Below, piece after piece: positions 13,881 through 15,180 of a stretch of 15,180 nucleotides of DNA. The notes under the pieces are model-generated. The model did no database searches. It was not told the origin of the DNA and worked only from the letters and a program-made list of their open reading frames with translations. Position numbers and translations under genes: made by a program. The stretch spans positions 1 to 15,180 of the forward strand of contig DBCZ01000056.1 in NCBI GenBank assembly GCA_002293315.1. Reading direction: 5' to 3'. Positions within the stretch are counted from its first letter, which is position 1. The number at the start of each line of letters is the position of its first letter. The DNA comes from Ruminococcaceae bacterium UBA945 (GTDB lineage: Bacteria > Bacillota > Clostridia > Oscillospirales > Acutalibacteraceae).

Positions 13881-14192
13881 GTGAAGGATGGTTTTAACAA
13901 AACGGTTTACGATATTGTCTCGCGGATTCCCGCCGGCAAGGTCGTGACCTACGGGCAGATTGCGATGATGGCGGGCAGCCCGCGTGCGTCGCGGATTGTT
14001 GGAGCGGTGATGGCGAGAGCCGAGGGGCTTAGCTTGCCGTGCCACAGAGTGATTTACGGCGACGGATCTCTCTGCAAGGGAGAAGAGTTCGGCGGAAAAA
14101 TGACCCAGCGCAATATGCTGGAGGCAGAAGGCGTCGTTTTTAAGCCCGATGGCAAGGTGGATTTGAGAAGGTCCAGGTGGAGCGGGAAATAA
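13881..14192 (+). CDS. MGMT family protein (single-domain alkyltransferase)
   Basis: The 103-aa protein is the DNA-binding/active-site domain of O6-alkylguanine-DNA alkyltransferases, without the N-terminal domain found in Ogt/MGMT. The helix-turn-helix region carries GKVVTYGQIA with the nucleotide-flipping tyrosine (Y24) and SRIVGAVM with the finger arginine (R38). The methyl-acceptor motif is LPCHRV with C54. Retention of the cysteine separates it from classical ATL proteins, which have Trp there and only flag lesions. It starts at GTG with AAGGTG upstream. It could be a minimal repair enzyme or a lesion-binding protein; sequence cannot decide. Confidence 0.9.
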   Translation: MKDGFNKTVYDIVSRIPAGKVVTYGQIAMMAGSPRASRIVGAVMARAEGLSLPCHRVIYGDGSLCKGEEFGGKMTQRNMLEAEGVVFKPDGKVDLRRSRWSGK

Positions 14193-14204
14193 TAAACTGA
14201 AATA

Positions 14205-14235
14205 CAAAAGGGATACATACAATGTATCCCTTTTG
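14205..14235 (+). terminator. hairpin terminator after the alkyltransferase gene
   Basis: A perfect 14-bp stem, 14205-14218 with 14222-14235, closes a 3-nt loop and contains an A-run on the left and TTTT on the right. It starts 13 nt after the stop. The following 130 bases (14236-14365) show no gene or structure that I can support. Confidence 0.8.
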
Positions 14236-14365
14236 CGGTGAATATTTATTTGCTATAACCAACGCTGAAAATGTAAAGATTGTACCCCAAAATTGCTATG
14301 ACTATGCAATGGAATATGCTAATCATTTTTTGTCTTATGTTAAGCATAGTGTTTATTTTCCAAAT

Positions 14366-14419
14366 AAAAAAGCAGCTGATACGGATAACTATCAATTATC
14401 CACTATCAACTGCCTTTTT
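14366..14419 (-). terminator. terminator of the rRNA-tRNA transcript, built from repeat copy III
   Basis: On the minus strand a long hairpin pairs 14404-14419 with 14366-14381 (one mismatch and one G.U), with an inner 5-bp stem (14383-14387 with 14397-14401), and ends in a run of T's. It lies downstream of the last tRNA on that strand. The paired arms are the same GGCAGTTGATAGTGGATA sequence as the dispersed repeat family. Confidence 0.8.
14372..14414. repeat. inverted-repeat family copy III (compact palindrome)
   Basis: This is the shortest and cleanest copy: on the minus strand it begins GGCAGTTGATAGTGGATAAT and folds back on itself at TATCAGCTGC. It has no extra internal hairpin, unlike copies I and II. 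It forms the core of the terminator after the tRNA cluster. Confidence 0.7.
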
Positions 14420-14476
14420 GAGGGGTCTGCGTATTGCGCCGCAATCCGCCACGACCCGCCGGCTTACGCCGTCTTG

Positions 14477-14553
14477 TGGTGGGCCTTCACAGACTCGAAC
14501 TGTGGACCTACCGGTTATGAGCCGGTTGCTCTAACCAACTGAGCTAAAGGCCC
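14477..14553 (-). tRNA. tRNA with CAT anticodon (elongator Met or Ile2)
   Basis: The 77-nt cloverleaf is complete with an encoded CCA. The acceptor stem GGGCCTT pairs with AAGGCCC, the D arm is TAGCTCAGTTGGTTAGAGC, and the anticodon loop is CTCATAA in a 5-bp stem. CAT can be elongator methionine or the lysidine-modified isoleucine tRNA. C4-G69 and C5-G68 are shared with known Ile2 tRNAs, so Ile2 is a real possibility. It is the last gene of the cluster. Confidence 0.9.
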
Positions 14554-14598
14554 TTATAAGTAAATTCAACCGCCGCTAATTCAATAACGGCGGCCAGA

Positions 14599-14674
14599 TG
14601 GCTCCCCCTGTTGGACTTGAACCAACGACCCTGCGGTTAACAGCCGCATGCTCTACCGACTGAGCTAAGGAGGA
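14599..14674 (-). tRNA. tRNA-Asn (GTT)
   Basis: A complete 76-nt cloverleaf with encoded CCA. The acceptor stem is TCCTCCT with one G.U pair, the D arm is TAGCTCAGTCGGTAGAGC, the anticodon loop is CTGTTAA (GTT) and the discriminator is G, as expected for asparagine. Confidence 0.95.
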
Positions 14675-14699
14675 ATATATGCGTTTGATTTGATGTCAA

Positions 14700-14774
14700 T
14701 GGTGACCCGTGGGGGAATCGAACCCCCGTCGCCGCCGTGAGAGGGCGGAATCTTAACCGCTTGACCAACGGGCC
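14700..14774 (-). tRNA. tRNA-Glu (CTC)
   Basis: A complete 75-nt cloverleaf with encoded CCA. It has the glutamate-type 5' half GGCCCGTTGGTCAAGCGG, anticodon stem CCGCC/GGCGG and loop CTCTCAC, giving anticodon CTC. This is the accessory GAG reader, so a TTC isoacceptor should exist elsewhere. Confidence 0.93.
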
Positions 14775-14778
14775 GTGT

Positions 14779-14813
14779 AGGGCAGTTGATAGTTGGAAAT
14801 TGATAGTTAGCAG
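14779..14813. repeat. inverted-repeat family copy V, between two tRNA genes
   Basis: Read on the plus strand, AGGGCAGTTGATAGTTGG is followed by AAATTGATAGTTAGCAG, a single arm close to the family consensus. It lies in the 83-nt spacer between tRNA-Glu and tRNA-Lys, so it is transcribed within the rRNA-tRNA precursor. Confidence 0.6.
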
Positions 14814-14857
14814 TGAAGCAATATTCACCTGTTACTATATATTCAATACCGCCAGCT

Positions 14858-14933
14858 TGGTACACCATCGGGGACTCGAACCCCGGACACCCTGATTAAG
14901 AGTCAGGTGCTCTACCAGCTGAGCTAATGGTGC
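14858..14933 (-). tRNA. tRNA-Lys (CTT)
   Basis: A complete 76-nt cloverleaf with encoded CCA. The acceptor stem GCACCAT pairs with ATGGTGT (G1.U72 wobble), and the anticodon loop is CTCTTAA, giving CTT. It is the first tRNA after the 23S gene. Confidence 0.95.
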
Positions 14934-15149
14934 AAATATATGCACCCTAAAAACTGAATAAAGGATAAGCGAAAAGAGAGAGAGATTCAAGATGAATCAA
15001 ATTAAGTAAAAGACAAATGAAAACATTGTCAACGAAGCGATGAATTCACAAAACAGTGCTTCACTGAGGTGACGTCATCTTTTGCCACGTGTTTGAAACA
15101 AGTTTCAAACTCTATGTGGCCGTTTATGACGGCGTAGCCGTCAAAAACT
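14934..15149 (-). other. spacer between 23S rRNA and tRNA-Lys, no 5S gene
   Basis: No 5S rRNA sequence is recognisable here. The spacer holds three hairpins near the 23S end: 15122-15148 (GACGGC-GTA-GCCGTC core), 15084-15120 (GCCAC/GTGGC outside a perfect GTTTGAAAC/GTTTCAAAC stem) and a small CAGTG/CACTG stem near 15054-15066. These are likely rRNA maturation structures. The rest (14934-15050) is A-rich with nothing I can assign. Confidence 0.6.
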
Positions 15150-15180
15150 AGGTCAAGCCCTCGGCCTATTAGTACTGCCA
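15150..15180 (-). rRNA. 23S ribosomal RNA, 3' end (partial)
   Basis: The reverse complement reads TACTAATAGGCCGAGGGCTT followed by GACCT, the conserved 3' terminus of bacterial 23S rRNA. The gene continues beyond the window edge. The exact mature end is estimated to within a few bases. Confidence 0.9.

Noticed and set aside
14222..14542. 106-codon plus-strand frame after the alkyltransferase
   Set aside because: It begins inside a terminator stem, runs through repeat copy III and ends in a tRNA gene, so it is not a plausible protein.
14934..15149. Possible 5S rRNA between 23S and tRNA-Lys
   Set aside because: None of the conserved 5S segments is present on either strand.

Overview
The window looks like chromosomal DNA from a Gram-positive, low-to-mid GC Clostridia-type bacterium, probably a gut or other anaerobic lineage. 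The evidence is the rpsF-ssb-rpsR operon, strong GGAGG ribosome binding sites, sigmaA-type promoters with 16-17 bp spacers, lipobox lipoproteins, a zinc-ribbon/kinase-fold/PASTA protein and a WYL regulator. I cannot place it to genus from sequence alone. It is mostly a housekeeping region; no phage, plasmid, IS transposase, CRISPR array or classical defence locus is visible.

Layout, left to right. (1) 31-1657: promoter, probable S6:S18 autoregulatory leader, rpsF with a long acidic tail, ssb and rpsR, closed by a 162-bp inverted-repeat element that carries the terminator. (2) 1664-2790: a divergent PAP2-family membrane protein and a small lipoprotein, each with its own promoter and terminator. 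(3) 2799-5184: prfC (release factor 3) and a Cof-type HAD phosphatase. (4) 5292-7910, minus strand: a membrane protein with a zinc ribbon, a degenerate kinase domain and two PASTA domains, followed 9 nt later by a WYL-domain transcriptional regulator. (5) 8085-9592, minus strand: class II fructose-bisphosphate aldolase translationally coupled to an unknown membrane protein. (6) 9680-12574: a copper-exporting P-type ATPase followed by a histidine-phosphatase-fold protein whose catalytic histidine is replaced by glutamine. (7) 12651-13118, minus strand: a Nim-type pyridoxamine-phosphate-oxidase-fold protein. (8) 13252-14192: a lipoprotein followed by a small MGMT-type alkyltransferase. (9) 14366-15180, minus strand: the 3' end of a 23S rRNA gene followed by tRNA-Lys, tRNA-Glu, tRNA-Asn and a CAT-anticodon tRNA, with no 5S gene between the 23S and the tRNAs.

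The thread joining these regions is a dispersed palindromic repeat family with consensus near AGGGCAGTTGATAGTGG followed by ATAATTGATAGT. It occurs in at least five places: after rpsR, between the HAD and WYL genes, upstream of the PASTA gene, between two tRNA genes and after the tRNA cluster. Several copies touch or overlap stop codons, supply the last codons of proteins, contain terminator hairpins or contribute a promoter element. This repeat family, the triple-degenerate pseudokinase paired with a WYL regulator, and the Gln-for-His phosphatase are the observations most worth following.
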